A DNA stretch of 64,000 nucleotides from RI-106 sp964496875 (GCA_964496875.1 CAZCBH010000010.1:41223-105222); one strand, 5' to 3'; shown: positions 27,030-36,064, counted from the stretch's first letter. Translations and numbers: made by a program. Notes: generated from the sequence alone by a model not told the origin.

Positions 27030-28151
27030 ATGTTTCGCCCGAGCAAGACCTGGATAATTCCCCTCGTGATGGTGCTCTTCAGCGCCATGGTGGCTCTTTT
27101 CTTCAATCCAGGTCAGATGGCACCTGTTAAATTAGCCGGGGTTGCATCCGAACTGCAGCGAGCCGAGGTCAAGGGCAGGCATGACTCCGCTTTCGCCGAT
27201 ACGGTGGTAGATTCGACCTGGGCGATGGTTCTGGTCCATTCGGAGTTTTCGCGTAAGAACGCTGCCGGCCTCGAGGCCTTGAGGAACTGGGCAAAGCAGC
27301 AATTTATTCAAGACCGGCAGTTTCTGAACCCTCTCATGTTGCCTCATAGTCTGCCCAATCAGACAGTTGGAGATTCCTTCTTTGCCTGCCTGTTCGCCCT
27401 GCCGGCTCGGGCTCTCGAGTCTGCCGCCAGCTCATTCACCGGTTCGCGCATGCAACAGTTCTACGGCACAACAGCCTTCAAGAGTTTCTTAGTCGACTAC
27501 TATGATCTTTTCGGAGTCAGCGAAGAGTCCGCCAGGCTGCTTTTTCGCTATCAGGAAGATAGAGCAGAACAGAGCACCGGGGTTCTTATTACAGCGCTAA
27601 TCTCCACTATTTTTCTTGTCGTTCTCGGTCTTTTGCGGGCCACCTCTAAGATCAGCAGCTTGAAAGGTCTCTCTTTCTTCTGGCTCGGTCTGGGCTCTTT
27701 CTACTGCTTCAATGCCTGTACGGTAAACAGTGTCTCCTATCTGGGCGGAGCACTTCTTGCTCTGGCTGCCGGCTTCTATCTATACATACCATTCAGATTG
27801 GTCTCCGGAGAGGGTGGCGTGATCGCTCTGAAGAGGCTGGAGCCTTCAAGGAGAACGCTGGCTGTAATTCTCTGGGTCAGTGTTACCCTCTTGTTTATTC
27901 AGATTGTTAACTGGATTAAGGGCAGCATTCTCACCGAGCCTGATCCGATTACTCTTCTGATTGGCGCTATCTCAGGCAATTTCATCCATGATCCTTCCGG
28001 TGTAAAGAGGTCTATATTAGAAATTTCAGGAGTGGTCTGGCTTCTACTCTCTATGTCCGTATTTTACTTCTATCGGCGTGGCGGAGAGCCTTCCCGGGAA
28101 GTGGAGTCTGAACTCAAGAGCTTTACCAGGCAGAAAATAAGTATGCAATAA
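27030..28151 (+). CDS. Multi-pass membrane protein of unknown function
   Basis: The 373-residue product starts with one membrane helix (about 9-25), followed by about 160 residues that probably face outward. It then has about six further helices from about 186 to 350, and ends in a short charged tail. The long external part contains no motif I recognise. The cysteines in FFACLF and YCFNACTVN are mostly in or near membrane segments. AGGAT seven bases before the ATG supports the start. It lies downstream of the TACGTA-bearing spacer and upstream of the tRNA-Leu gene. I do not recognise the family. Confidence 0.75.
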   Translation: MFRPSKTWIIPLVMVLFSAMVALFFNPGQMAPVKLAGVASELQRAEVKGRHDSAFADTVVDSTWAMVLVHSEFSRKNAAGLEALRNWAKQQFIQDRQFLNPLMLPHSLPNQTVGDSFFACLFALPARALESAASSFTGSRMQQFYGTTAFKSFLVDYYDLFGVSEESARLLFRYQEDRAEQSTGVLITALISTIFLVVLGLLRATSKISSLKGLSFFWLGLGSFYCFNACTVNSVSYLGGALLALAAGFYLYIPFRLVSGEGGVIALKRLEPSRRTLAVILWVSVTLLFIQIVNWIKGSILTEPDPITLLIGAISGNFIHDPSGVKRSILEISGVVWLLLSMSVFYFYRRGGEPSREVESELKSFTRQKISMQ

Positions 28152-28185
28152 GAAGCTTCGATTCAGTACAATAAGGTAGCAATTT

Positions 28186-28269
28186 GCCCTTGTGTCGGAA
28201 CTGGTATACGAGTCGCACTTAAAATGCGATGCCCGTAAGGGATTGAGAGTTCGAATCTCTCCGAGGGCA
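28186..28269 (+). tRNA. tRNA-Leu, anticodon UAA
   Basis: All arms fold. The acceptor stem GCCCTTG pairs with CGAGGGC (one wobble) and the discriminator is A. The anticodon stem TCGCA/TGCGA closes the loop CTTAAAA with anticodon TAA at 28220-28222. The T arm is GAGAG-TTCGAAT-CTCTC. The long variable arm (TGCCCGTAAGGGATT) is as expected for a class II leucine tRNA. CCA is not encoded. The terminator at 28282-28319 follows. Position 38 is A, so this tRNA is not a substrate for a C38 methyltransferase. Confidence 0.95.
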
Positions 28270-28281
28270 AGTTTTTTGAAT

Positions 28282-28319
28282 AAAAGCCCGGAATGGTCAT
28301 TAAGACTTTCCGGGCTTTT
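28282..28319 (+). terminator. Rho-independent terminator after tRNA-Leu
   Basis: AAAAGCCCGGAA (28282-28293) pairs perfectly with TTCCGGGCTTTT (28308-28319) around a 14-base loop. The T-run ends the tRNA transcript, and the symmetric A-run can serve the convergent gene ending at 28349. Confidence 0.9.
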
Positions 28320-28348
28320 GATACTGTAGGTGGTGTCAGTATCCGGCT

Positions 28349-29191
28349 TTATTTCACGGCTGCGTAGGATTTGATCTCTACTTTGTTTTCCAGTTTGCCG
28401 ATGCCTTCGACTTCCATAGAGACCACGTCTCCGTCTTTCAACCAGGGGAATCCGGCCGGACTCAACTCTTTGCCTGTCTCCGGATCGATTTTAGCCGCGA
28501 ACTCTGCGATACAGCCGTTGCCGACCGTGCCGGAACCCATGATATAGCCGGCTTCCAGACCGATGTTCTGAGCCCCCAGCCAACTCATTATCCTGGGAAA
28601 GCTCCAGGCTTGCTTGGCACCGCTCTGAGGATGGGTGTGGTAGAGAGTGTTGTAATTGGTATTGGAGCGTTCCTCACCATTTACGGTGAGCACCATTTTC
28701 ATATCTAGAACACCGTTCTCGTCAATCTTGCAGGTTTTTACCGGTACCAGCTTCGGTCCGATACTGTTGCCGATGATGAATTTGCTATTGGTGGGGCCAA
28801 GTCCCTGCATGTCGACCTTCTGGACATCTCTGGCGGACCAGTCGTTGAGAATGGTCAGATAGCAATGGTCCCGGAAAAATGAAAGCGCTTCCTCAAAGCT
28901 TCTGAGCACTGCGTTTTTCGTAACCAGGCAACCGATTTCGAACTCATAATCAGGGGCCTTGACCGCTTCTGGAATCGGCACTACCTCGCCGGGTCCGAAA
29001 AGCTTATCCGGCTGCAGGTCTACGATGTAGTAGGAAGCATGGTCATACCATAGGGGAGGCATCTGGGCGCCTCGTTTGTCTCTGATCTGTTTGACATGGG
29101 TCTCGAAGCCCAGGAAGTCAAGCAGGATTTTAGGCTCCGGAATATCCATCCCGAAGAGATTGACGGTTTTCTCGGCGCGTTGATATAGCAT
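28349..29191 (-). CDS. Fumarylacetoacetate hydrolase (FAH) family protein
   Basis: I start at the ATG at 29191 because AGGGAG lies seven bases before it; the frame is open to 29419 but the extra N-terminus is low complexity. The 280-residue product has the FAH-family core: APDYEFEIGCLV with metal-binding acids, NDWSARDVQ, and SGTVGNGCIAE. The family cleaves C-C bonds of diketo acids or decarboxylates oxaloacetate and related acids using Mg or Mn. The bipartite form with a long N-terminal part resembles bacterial fumarylacetoacetase-like proteins from aromatic catabolism. No pathway partners are adjacent, so the substrate is open. Confidence 0.88.
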   Translation of the reverse strand: MLYQRAEKTVNLFGMDIPEPKILLDFLGFETHVKQIRDKRGAQMPPLWYDHASYYIVDLQPDKLFGPGEVVPIPEAVKAPDYEFEIGCLVTKNAVLRSFEEALSFFRDHCYLTILNDWSARDVQKVDMQGLGPTNSKFIIGNSIGPKLVPVKTCKIDENGVLDMKMVLTVNGEERSNTNYNTLYHTHPQSGAKQAWSFPRIMSWLGAQNIGLEAGYIMGSGTVGNGCIAEFAAKIDPETGKELSPAGFPWLKDGDVVSMEVEGIGKLENKVEIKSYAAVK

Positions 29192-29324
29192 TGGCTTTCT
29201 CCCTTTGCTCAGCTCTATGGTCCTTTGACTATGGCTTAGAATTATCGCAGAGATATTGCTAATATACGGATTTCTCAATCTTGCTCTTATAAATCGAAGA
29301 GCTCTCAAGGAGGGATTCGGTCCG

Positions 29325-29702
29325 ATGAAACATTCAGAAGCCTTTGTGCGGCTGGTTGATGAGGTCATGCCCGAGATAAAAGAGGTGACCATAGAAGAGG
29401 TTAGAGAAAAGCTCGACAAAATGGCACCGAATTCTTCTTTCCATCTGGTTGATGTTCGGGAAGACAGCGAATGGGATCAAGGGCGTATCAAAGGCTCAAT
29501 TCATATCGGCAGAGGCGTTCTCGAAAGAGATATAGAGGCCTTGATAGAGAATAAATCGGCCGAGATTATCCTCTATTGCGGCGGTGGATTTCGCTCGGCG
29601 CTGGCAGCCTTCAATATTCAAAAGATGGGCTACGGCAATGTCTATTCCATGCAAGGTGGAATCAGAGCATGGCGGGAAAAAGAATATCCCGAAGAGTGCT
29701 GA
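29325..29702 (+). CDS. Single-domain rhodanese sulfurtransferase
   Basis: The start at 29325 is chosen because AAGGAGG lies at 29307-29313 (spacing 11); an upstream ATG at 29256 has no ribosome site. The 125-residue protein begins with a short helix and then a rhodanese domain: HLVDVREDSEWDQGRIKGSIHIGRG and the active loop YCGGGFRSA with the catalytic cysteine. It ends with YGNVYSMQGGIRAWREK. It would carry persulfide sulfur between donors and acceptors such as thiols or cyanide. It is divergent from the FAH-family gene with overlapping upstream regions. The first N-terminal residues resemble those of cyanobacterial rhodaneses, which I note only as an impression. Confidence 0.9.
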   Translation: MKHSEAFVRLVDEVMPEIKEVTIEEVREKLDKMAPNSSFHLVDVREDSEWDQGRIKGSIHIGRGVLERDIEALIENKSAEIILYCGGGFRSALAAFNIQKMGYGNVYSMQGGIRAWREKEYPEEC

Positions 29703-29790
29703 CATTCTAATAGAAGAATAATCCAGACCGGACTTGAAATAGCATAGTATGTTGATCTTTTATAGTTCGGATATAGCTTGGGGTCAGATC

Positions 29791-30087
29791 ATGCGCCGTC
29801 TGTCAATGCACTCGATAATTGGTATTGCCACTGGTGCTTATTTCATCTACCTGCTTCCGGTTGCCGCCCAGGGACTCGATCAAAAGTTTAGCCCTATAAA
29901 GGAAGCCCAGGAGAGCGATCCGGCAGGTTTCACCTTGATGATCATCTGCATAGGAATTCTGGTGACGATGGTTCTTGGACTTTTCGGCGGGACTATTTTT
30001 TATATGAGTCGGGACAAGAAAAACAAGCAGGAGCGAGCTTTGCGGCAGTCAAAGCCAGAGGTCGAGACCGCTTCCGGTCAGGAATAA
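29791..30087 (+). CDS. Small membrane protein of unknown function
   Basis: From the ATG at 29791 the product has 98 residues; an in-frame ATG at 29749 would add 14. The N-terminus looks like a signal peptide or first helix ending near VAAQG. A short outward segment and a second helix (about 48-70, TLMIICIGILVTMVLGLFGG) follow, then a basic cytoplasmic tail with KKNKQERA. The layout suggests a short external loop between two helices or one helix after cleavage. It lies 88 bases after the rhodanese gene and could be on the same transcript. No family is recognised. Confidence 0.6.
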   Translation: MRRLSMHSIIGIATGAYFIYLLPVAAQGLDQKFSPIKEAQESDPAGFTLMIICIGILVTMVLGLFGGTIFYMSRDKKNKQERALRQSKPEVETASGQE

Positions 30088-30209
30088 GACGGCTTTAAGC
30101 ATTACCGGCAGTACCATCATGAACGGGCTTCATGGGGTAATCAAGTATTGCAATTCATCAACGCACTACTGATAATGTCATCGGGAATGATGCACTAGAA
30201 AGTTTTGCC

Positions 30210-30614
30210 ATGAATTTAAAACCCGATATCAATTCGAATCCGGCTGATCTAGAGGGTCTAGACGGACTGCTGGACAAGGCTCATGTGGAGCTGGTCCAGC
30301 CCGCGGAGAAAGAAGAATACGACTCGGACAATGCTGCGGCCTATGTCGATATGCGCATGACCCTGGAGTTGCTCGATCAAGTACAACAGGTCAGAGATCT
30401 TCTTTCCGAGACCAACACAAGGTTAACGAGAGCCTACACCCGGGTGAAACATCTTCAACATGTGGTGGATGAACAGGAGAAGAAGCTCGCTCTTCTTCCC
30501 GGCATTCAAAAGCAGGCAGATCGTGCTCTCGATCTACAAGCCAAGCTCGAAGATGCCGTGAAGGAAATCGAGAAGCTTCGCCAACCCTGGTGGCACAAAA
30601 TGAATAATCAATAG
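30210..30614 (+). CDS. Small coiled-coil protein of unknown function
   Basis: The 134-residue product has an acidic, flexible first 45 residues. It then has an almost continuous helix (about 46-125) with heptad-like spacing of Leu and Val, such as LLDQVQQVRDLLSETNTRL and LDLQAKLEDAVKEIEKL. The end is RQPWWHKMNNQ. There is no membrane helix or signal peptide. It may form a dimeric rod as part of a cytoplasmic assembly. It is bounded downstream by a terminator-like hairpin at 30638-30670. I do not recognise a family and suggest no function. Confidence 0.7.
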   Translation: MNLKPDINSNPADLEGLDGLLDKAHVELVQPAEKEEYDSDNAAAYVDMRMTLELLDQVQQVRDLLSETNTRLTRAYTRVKHLQHVVDEQEKKLALLPGIQKQADRALDLQAKLEDAVKEIEKLRQPWWHKMNNQ

Positions 30615-30637
30615 ACTATTCATTGTTTGAGATCGCG

Positions 30638-30670
30638 GTCCCACTGGTTTTTGCTGGTGGGACTTTGTTT
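30638..30670 (+). terminator. Terminator after the coiled-coil gene
   Basis: GTCCCACTGG (30638-30647) pairs with CTGGTGGGAC (30654-30663) with two wobble pairs and a six-base loop, followed by TTTGTTT. It separates the small genes from the antiporter gene. Confidence 0.75.
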
Positions 30671-30740
30671 ATCGGTCTCTCTGCTTGTCCGCCAGCAGGG
30701 CCGGGAACTTTATCAATAAGTTCTATATAAGAGATTAGAT

Positions 30741-33296
30741 ATGGTAAGACATGCGTTCCCTATATTCACTTTGGTCTTGGCGCTGATTCTGGGCGCCGTG
30801 ATGCCTGCCTCTGCCGACGACTTCGAGTACGGATCGGTCAAGGTTGGTCACTCTCACTTGTTCATGGTCACCGACGGTCCCGCCGGCACACCGGCCACCC
30901 AGAGAGCCCAGGACATCAACGATGTTATCCATGAGATTCTGGTCTCCAAGGTGCTGGATCCTCACAAGATAGATACCGTGGTGGGGGCCGGCAGCAATCC
31001 GTCGGTGGTGCTCGGAGAGCGCACCATCGTGGTGGTCGGGGACAAAGACTCGAAGAGTTTCGGACTCTCAAAACAAAAACTCGCGGATAAATGGGCTTCG
31101 ATTCTGCGTTCTCGTCTTACTCAGCTCAAGCCGTTGTATGAACACGCCAAGAAAAAGCCTCATACCTCGAAAGAGTCGGAAGGCTCCAAGACGCTCAGTG
31201 AGCACCGGGTTTTGCTTTTCTTGCTGCAAGTGGCGGTTCTATTGACCACAGCCTGTGTCTGTGGAGAGTTGATGGTCCGCTTCGGTCAACCGGCTGTTAT
31301 CGGTCAACTCCTGGCTGGTATCGTGCTTGGACCGTCCATTATGGGACTGCTTTTGCCCGAAGTCTATTTGACCCTGTTCCCGCCGGAGGCTACCCAGGGT
31401 TATCTGCTCGATATCGTCTCCTGGTTGGGTGTCATCTTTCTTCTGATGTTGACCGGTACCGAGACCGACGTCAATCTGATCAAGAGTCAGGGCAAACGCG
31501 CCATGGCTACTTCGGTAGGCGGCATAATTCTTCCATTTCTTCTAGGTTTCGCCGTAGCCTATATCATCCCGGAAACTATGCTGGTTTTACCGGATCAAAG
31601 GCCGATTCTCGGTGCTTTCATAGGCACCGTTTTTTCGATGTCATCGGTAGCTATAATCGCTAAAGTGCTTATCGATATGAAGTTGATGCGCCGAAATGTC
31701 GGACAGATCATACTTGCCTCCGCTCTTGCCCAGGACGTGATCGGCTGTGTGATCCTGGCTGTGGTTGCGGCTCTCGCCAGTAGCGGCAACTCGGATATTA
31801 TGACACTATTGAAGGTGCCTATCGGCATGATTCTTTTTGTCGGGCTTGGCGCCACCGTCGGACGGAAATTTATATTAGATGGATTGCGGTGGATTCAAGA
31901 CCGCTCCAATGTTCCTTTTGCTTCTATCAGCTTTGTCGCGGTTCTGCTTCTGGTCTCTTCTGCCATTACTCAGTACATCGGGGTGCATGTCGTTCTCGGG
32001 GCATTTGCCGTGGGAGTAATCATCGCCCAGTCTCCGCTGGCCGGAGAGAAAGTTCTCCATCCGCTGGAAGCCGTGACCATGGGCATTTTCGCGCCCATCT
32101 TCTTTGCCGCCGCCGGATTGCATGTCAACCTTACTCTGCTCCGGGAGCCTCATCTGCTTCTCATCACCCTGCTTGTCACCCTGATGGCTTGTGTCGGGAA
32201 GATAGCCGGTTCCTACCTTGGCGGTCTCCTGGTAAAAATGGATAAGTGGGAATCTCTCAGTGTCGGATTCGGTACCAATGCCCGTGGTGCCATGGGTCTG
32301 ATCGTCGGCATTCTCGGCTTTTCCCTCGGCATACTCACGGTGAACATGTTCTCGATAATCGTGATCATGTCGCTAGCCACCACGGCGATGACTCCGTTTC
32401 TGCTCGGCCGCTCCCTTTCTAAAATAGCTGTGAGCGCCGATGAACAGGGCAGGCTCGAGCGCGAAGAGCAGCAGTCCCAGAGCTTTGTTTCTAAAATCAA
32501 ACGAGTGCTTATTCCAATCCGTCCCGGCTCATCCCGGCAACTCTCCTCTAAACTGATTGCCACCCTGGGCAAGTTCCATGCCATAGAAGCCACCTCGTTG
32601 ACTGTGGTGGCAAATGACTCCGAAATGGAGGACTATGTCTCCCGGACCCTTGCGGAGAGCTCTAAGGAGGGTAACGTTACCCTGGTGAACCGAATGGTGA
32701 AAGATGGCAACCTGGCCCATGGCATATTGGAGGAATCCAACCGCAACTATGATCTGGTTGTCCTGGAGCCGGGCAGCCTCGGGGATAAAGCCCGCAGTAA
32801 AGCGATTATAGAGGCAGTGGCCAAAGAAAGTCCCTGCCCGCTGGTTCTGATTCGAGAAGGTACCAGAAATCCTGACTGGAACATCAAGCGTATTCTCATA
32901 CCCACCGGTGCAGAAGGTCATACGGCTAAAGCCGTGCAACTTGGCATCGTTATCGCCAAAGCAACCGGGGCCCATGTCACGGCCCTTTCTGTAATTCATG
33001 AACGAAGGGATTATTCGAGAACCATGATGCAGGACGATATGAAAAATGAGCTCATGGCTCACGAGCTGGTCGATCAGGTAGCGGCATTGGCCGCAGCATT
33101 CGAGGTCCAGGTCAATTCGAAAGTGCATAGCTCGATAAGCCAGGCGAAGGCAATTTTAGAAGTGGCAGAACAGCTCGAAATCGACTTGATTGTGGTCGGC
33201 GGTAACATTCGCCCTACCAGCCAGCTCTATTTCGGCGATGTGGCCAACGAAATTCTGCTGAGAGCAGGCTGTCATGTGGCTGTGGTCTCGTCATGA
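30741..33296 (+). CDS. CPA2-type cation/proton antiporter with extra N-domain and two USP domains
   Basis: The 851-residue product starts with a signal peptide ending near ASA, then about 120 residues probably outside the cytoplasm (33-150). A CPA2 (KefB/NapA-like) antiporter core of about 12 helices (about 155-550) follows. GQPAVIGQLLAGIVLGP, LMLTGTETD and ASALAQDVIG are typical; the AQD is the region of the transport aspartate. The C-terminal part has two universal stress protein-like domains (about 575-712 and 719-851), ending GGNIRPTSQLYFGDVANEILLRAG-like. It probably exchanges Na or K for protons with nucleotide-sensing control by the USP domains. The extra exported N-domain is unusual. 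Confidence 0.9.
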   Translation: MVRHAFPIFTLVLALILGAVMPASADDFEYGSVKVGHSHLFMVTDGPAGTPATQRAQDINDVIHEILVSKVLDPHKIDTVVGAGSNPSVVLGERTIVVVGDKDSKSFGLSKQKLADKWASILRSRLTQLKPLYEHAKKKPHTSKESEGSKTLSEHRVLLFLLQVAVLLTTACVCGELMVRFGQPAVIGQLLAGIVLGPSIMGLLLPEVYLTLFPPEATQGYLLDIVSWLGVIFLLMLTGTETDVNLIKSQGKRAMATSVGGIILPFLLGFAVAYIIPETMLVLPDQRPILGAFIGTVFSMSSVAIIAKVLIDMKLMRRNVGQIILASALAQDVIGCVILAVVAALASSGNSDIMTLLKVPIGMILFVGLGATVGRKFILDGLRWIQDRSNVPFASISFVAVLLLVSSAITQYIGVHVVLGAFAVGVIIAQSPLAGEKVLHPLEAVTMGIFAPIFFAAAGLHVNLTLLREPHLLLITLLVTLMACVGKIAGSYLGGLLVKMDKWESLSVGFGTNARGAMGLIVGILGFSLGILTVNMFSIIVIMSLATTAMTPFLLGRSLSKIAVSADEQGRLEREEQQSQSFVSKIKRVLIPIRPGSSRQLSSKLIATLGKFHAIEATSLTVVANDSEMEDYVSRTLAESSKEGNVTLVNRMVKDGNLAHGILEESNRNYDLVVLEPGSLGDKARSKAIIEAVAKESPCPLVLIREGTRNPDWNIKRILIPTGAEGHTAKAVQLGIVIAKATGAHVTALSVIHERRDYSRTMMQDDMKNELMAHELVDQVAALAAAFEVQVNSKVHSSISQAKAILEVAEQLEIDLIVVGGNIRPTSQLYFGDVANEILLRAGCHVAVVSS

Positions 33297-33420
33297 TTTT
33301 TAAAGGTAAAGATTGTCCTGGTTTATGTTTCATGACCTGAAAAAAGTAATGTTTCAGGGTAGATCTTATTAGCTGTTTATTTTTCCCTTATTAGATAAAA
33401 TCGGATTCGGGTTCAGTTTC

Positions 33421-34647
33421 GTGACGATTTCAAATTCAAGCAAAGTGTCGGAAATGCTATCTCCTCTGCTACTGGGTAGCGGACTCATTCAAAGAAAAGA
33501 GCTGGATACGGCTAGGAAAGTAGCCAAGGATCTGGATATCTCCGTGGAAGAGGCCCTGGTAGACTCGGGCATGATCACAGAAGAGCATATGGAGTTGCCC
33601 ATAAACGCGCTCAAACAGGTGGAGGACAGGAAGATCACCCTGGATCTCGCCATCAGAGCGGTGCGTATCGCCTTCCAGAAACAGATAGACCTGGATGAGG
33701 CAATTGCCTCTATTAAAAAAGTCCATCAGAACACGAGCGTTGTGGTTACAGCCGCCAATGAACTCACCCAGCTGTTGCTCGGGGCAAAAGTGATAGAAAG
33801 GGAAGACCTGGGAGATGCGCTGAAGAAGACCCAGGATTCATCCATGATGATCGGTCAGGTTCTGCTTCTAGATAAGAAAGTTTCGCAAGAGGGGCTGCTT
33901 GCCGCACTGAATGCGGTGCAGTTTATTCGAGAGACTCAGCTCGAGAAAGATAAGGCAATTCAGGGTCTACGCTATGCCAATCAGAAGAAATACTCTTTCG
34001 AGCAGGCCTTGTTTGAACTTGGATTCTTTATCCATCCCGAAAAGAAAGATTTGAGAACCGACGAGCTCTTTTTTATGGCAGGTGTTGTTACCGAACGGGA
34101 CATGGCCGAGGCGCTGGAAATAAAGCTCTTCAAGAACAAGGATTTTGGTCAGATTCTATTGGAAAGAGGTTTGATTACCACCGATCAGCTGGAATCAGCC
34201 AAGACCCTATTAAATTCGGTTGCCAGCGGTACTTTAAGAGCCTATCAGGCGGTGGAGGCTTTGGCCGGAGTCTGCAACGAAGACAAGGATGTTTATGCCT
34301 CTATAGCCGAGTTTCAGCTTCTGCATAAACCGGATACCAATGACAGGCTCGGAGATCTCCTGGTGGACAGCGGAGCCTGTACAAGAGAGCAACTCGAAGA
34401 TGCTCTGTCTAAAGCAAGCCAGAGTTCTATCAAGGTAGGCAGTATCCTGCTCAAGTCAGGCATTCTGCAAGAGAGTGCGCTTTACAGCACCCTCAGGCTA
34501 CAGACTCTGCTGCGTTTCGGCTGTCTGGAGCGAGCCCGAGTGGTCGATTTGCTGAGCCAGTGCGTCAAAAATGACAGAAGTCTGGATGCGGTTCTGGAAG
34601 AATCGAGTGTAAGGGTTCCCTGCCGGATGCAGTGGACCTGGGTTTGA
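33421..34647 (+). CDS. MshEN-like repeat protein 4
   Basis: The GTG start gives 408 residues; an ATG 33 bases on would remove eleven. Four units of the MshEN-like pattern are visible but more diverged than in paralogs 1 and 2. Examples are LSPLLLGSGLIQRKELDTA with ISVEEALVDSGMI, and LTQLLLGAKVIEREDLGDAL with MIGQVLLLDKKV. DELFFMAGVVTERDMAEAL with DFGQILLERGLI, and RLGDLLVDSGACTREQLEDAL with KVGSILLKSGIL also occur. The last unit is the best match to the consensus. No membrane segment or enzyme domain is present. It follows the antiporter by 124 bases and converges on the sulfur enzyme gene, ten bases apart. Confidence 0.84.
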   Translation: MTISNSSKVSEMLSPLLLGSGLIQRKELDTARKVAKDLDISVEEALVDSGMITEEHMELPINALKQVEDRKITLDLAIRAVRIAFQKQIDLDEAIASIKKVHQNTSVVVTAANELTQLLLGAKVIEREDLGDALKKTQDSSMMIGQVLLLDKKVSQEGLLAALNAVQFIRETQLEKDKAIQGLRYANQKKYSFEQALFELGFFIHPEKKDLRTDELFFMAGVVTERDMAEALEIKLFKNKDFGQILLERGLITTDQLESAKTLLNSVASGTLRAYQAVEALAGVCNEDKDVYASIAEFQLLHKPDTNDRLGDLLVDSGACTREQLEDALSKASQSSIKVGSILLKSGILQESALYSTLRLQTLLRFGCLERARVVDLLSQCVKNDRSLDAVLEESSVRVPCRMQWTWV

Positions 34648-34657
34648 GGTTCGGTTT

Positions 34658-36064
34658 TTACTGGGCGCAGGAAGCAGCGCTCTCTTGCTCGACCTCGAAG
34701 CCGGCATCTACCCAGGCGGAAGTGCCGCCCACCACGTTGTAGAGTTTTGCAAGACCGGCTTTCGATAGTATTCCTGAAGCGATTGAAGATCGATAGCCGC
34801 TGCGACAGATTATCGCTGTCGGCTTAGATTTATCAACTCTGGAAAGATTGTTCTCCAGATCACAAAGAGGAAGGTTCAGAGTGCCGGGAACATGGGCGTC
34901 TCGATACTCGGGCACTCTTCTTACATCTATAAGCTGCAGGTCTTCTTGCTCCGCCGCCATCTGCCTGAGATCATTTACGGTTATCTGTTTGATCTGACCA
35001 CACGGAAAGCCGGCTTTTTTCCATGCCGATATGCCGCCATCGAGATAGCCGGAGACCTTTTCGTGTCCAGCTCTGGCCAGGCGAATCACGGCTTCTTTAA
35101 CTGCTTCCGCATTCTCGGCAATGAGCACTATCTCGTCTCCGACCGGAATCAGCGTGCCGGTCCAGGAGGCGAATTGACCACCGAGGGCGATATTCAAAGA
35201 GCCGGGAATAAAAGCATCTCCGAAAAGAGCAGGTGGTCTGGTATCGACCAGCCAGACTCCCTTTGCCATCTTCGCTTTGACTTGATCGCAATCGAGCTTC
35301 TCCGGTTCTTTCAGTTCATCGAGGCTGGCTGCGCCCTGTTTGTTGAGTCTTACCGCGTCCGAAAAATAGCGCGGCGCCTCGGGCTGGTTCTGGCAGAGCT
35401 GTTCTATGAACTCTTCTTTTGATGCGACTTTGAGCGCGCAATTGAATTTCTTTTGAACACCTATTGTGGATGATCGTTCGGTGGAGAGGTTCTTGCCACA
35501 CAGAGAGCCGGCACCATGGGCTGGATAGACTTCTGTTTCATCCGGCAATTTCAGAACTTTCTCGAAGAGGCTGTCGTACAGCAGCGCCGCCATCTCTTCC
35601 TGGCTGTGACCGAGGGCGCCGACAAGATCAGGTCTGCCCACATCGCCTATGAAAAGTGTATCTCCGGTGAGAAGCTTGCCGGGGTCTTCAGCAGCGCTTC
35701 TATCTTTGACAAGAATACAGATGCTCTCCGGGGTATGACCCGGTGTTTCGAAAAAAGTCAGGTCGAGGTCGCCCATCTTGATGACATCATTGTCCTTTAC
35801 CGCTCGATGATCGAAGAGGGCTTCGGCTTTGCGACCGAAAACAATCTCGGCGCCGGTGAGCTTAGCAAGCTCTTTGTGACCGCTTACGAAATCGGCATGG
35901 AGATGGGTCTCGATGATGTATTTGATTTCAAGTCCTTGTTTCTTAGCCTCTTCGATATATTGTTCGACATCCCGCTGGGGATCGACAACTGCCGCTTCCC
36001 CTTTCGATCCGATTAGATAAGAAGCATGGGCGAGACAACCTAGATAAAACTGCTTGAAAAACAT
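34658..36064 (-). CDS. MBL-fold persulfide dioxygenase-like protein with two rhodanese domains
   Basis: The ATG at 36064 (468 residues) has GAGGGA and AAGG just upstream; the frame extends 13 residues further without support. Residues 1-230 form an ETHE1/Blh-like metallo-beta-lactamase domain with THLHADFVSGH (53-63) as the iron ligand motif, and PGHTPES and GDTLFIGDVGRPDL. The first rhodanese domain (about 265-355) lacks the active cysteine, reading AENAEAV. The second (about 370-460) keeps it in CRSGYRS. The protein probably oxidises glutathione or protein persulfide to sulfite and hands sulfur on. With the separate rhodanese at 29325 it indicates sulfide detoxification capacity. Confidence 0.92.
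   Translation of the reverse strand: MFFKQFYLGCLAHASYLIGSKGEAAVVDPQRDVEQYIEEAKKQGLEIKYIIETHLHADFVSGHKELAKLTGAEIVFGRKAEALFDHRAVKDNDVIKMGDLDLTFFETPGHTPESICILVKDRSAAEDPGKLLTGDTLFIGDVGRPDLVGALGHSQEEMAALLYDSLFEKVLKLPDETEVYPAHGAGSLCGKNLSTERSSTIGVQKKFNCALKVASKEEFIEQLCQNQPEAPRYFSDAVRLNKQGAASLDELKEPEKLDCDQVKAKMAKGVWLVDTRPPALFGDAFIPGSLNIALGGQFASWTGTLIPVGDEIVLIAENAEAVKEAVIRLARAGHEKVSGYLDGGISAWKKAGFPCGQIKQITVNDLRQMAAEQEDLQLIDVRRVPEYRDAHVPGTLNLPLCDLENNLSRVDKSKPTAIICRSGYRSSIASGILSKAGLAKLYNVVGGTSAWVDAGFEVEQESAASCAQ

Noticed and set aside
33336..33358. CCTGAAA/TTTCAGG hairpin after the antiporter gene
   Set aside because: Only seven pairs, a nine-base loop and no T-run; too weak to call a terminator.
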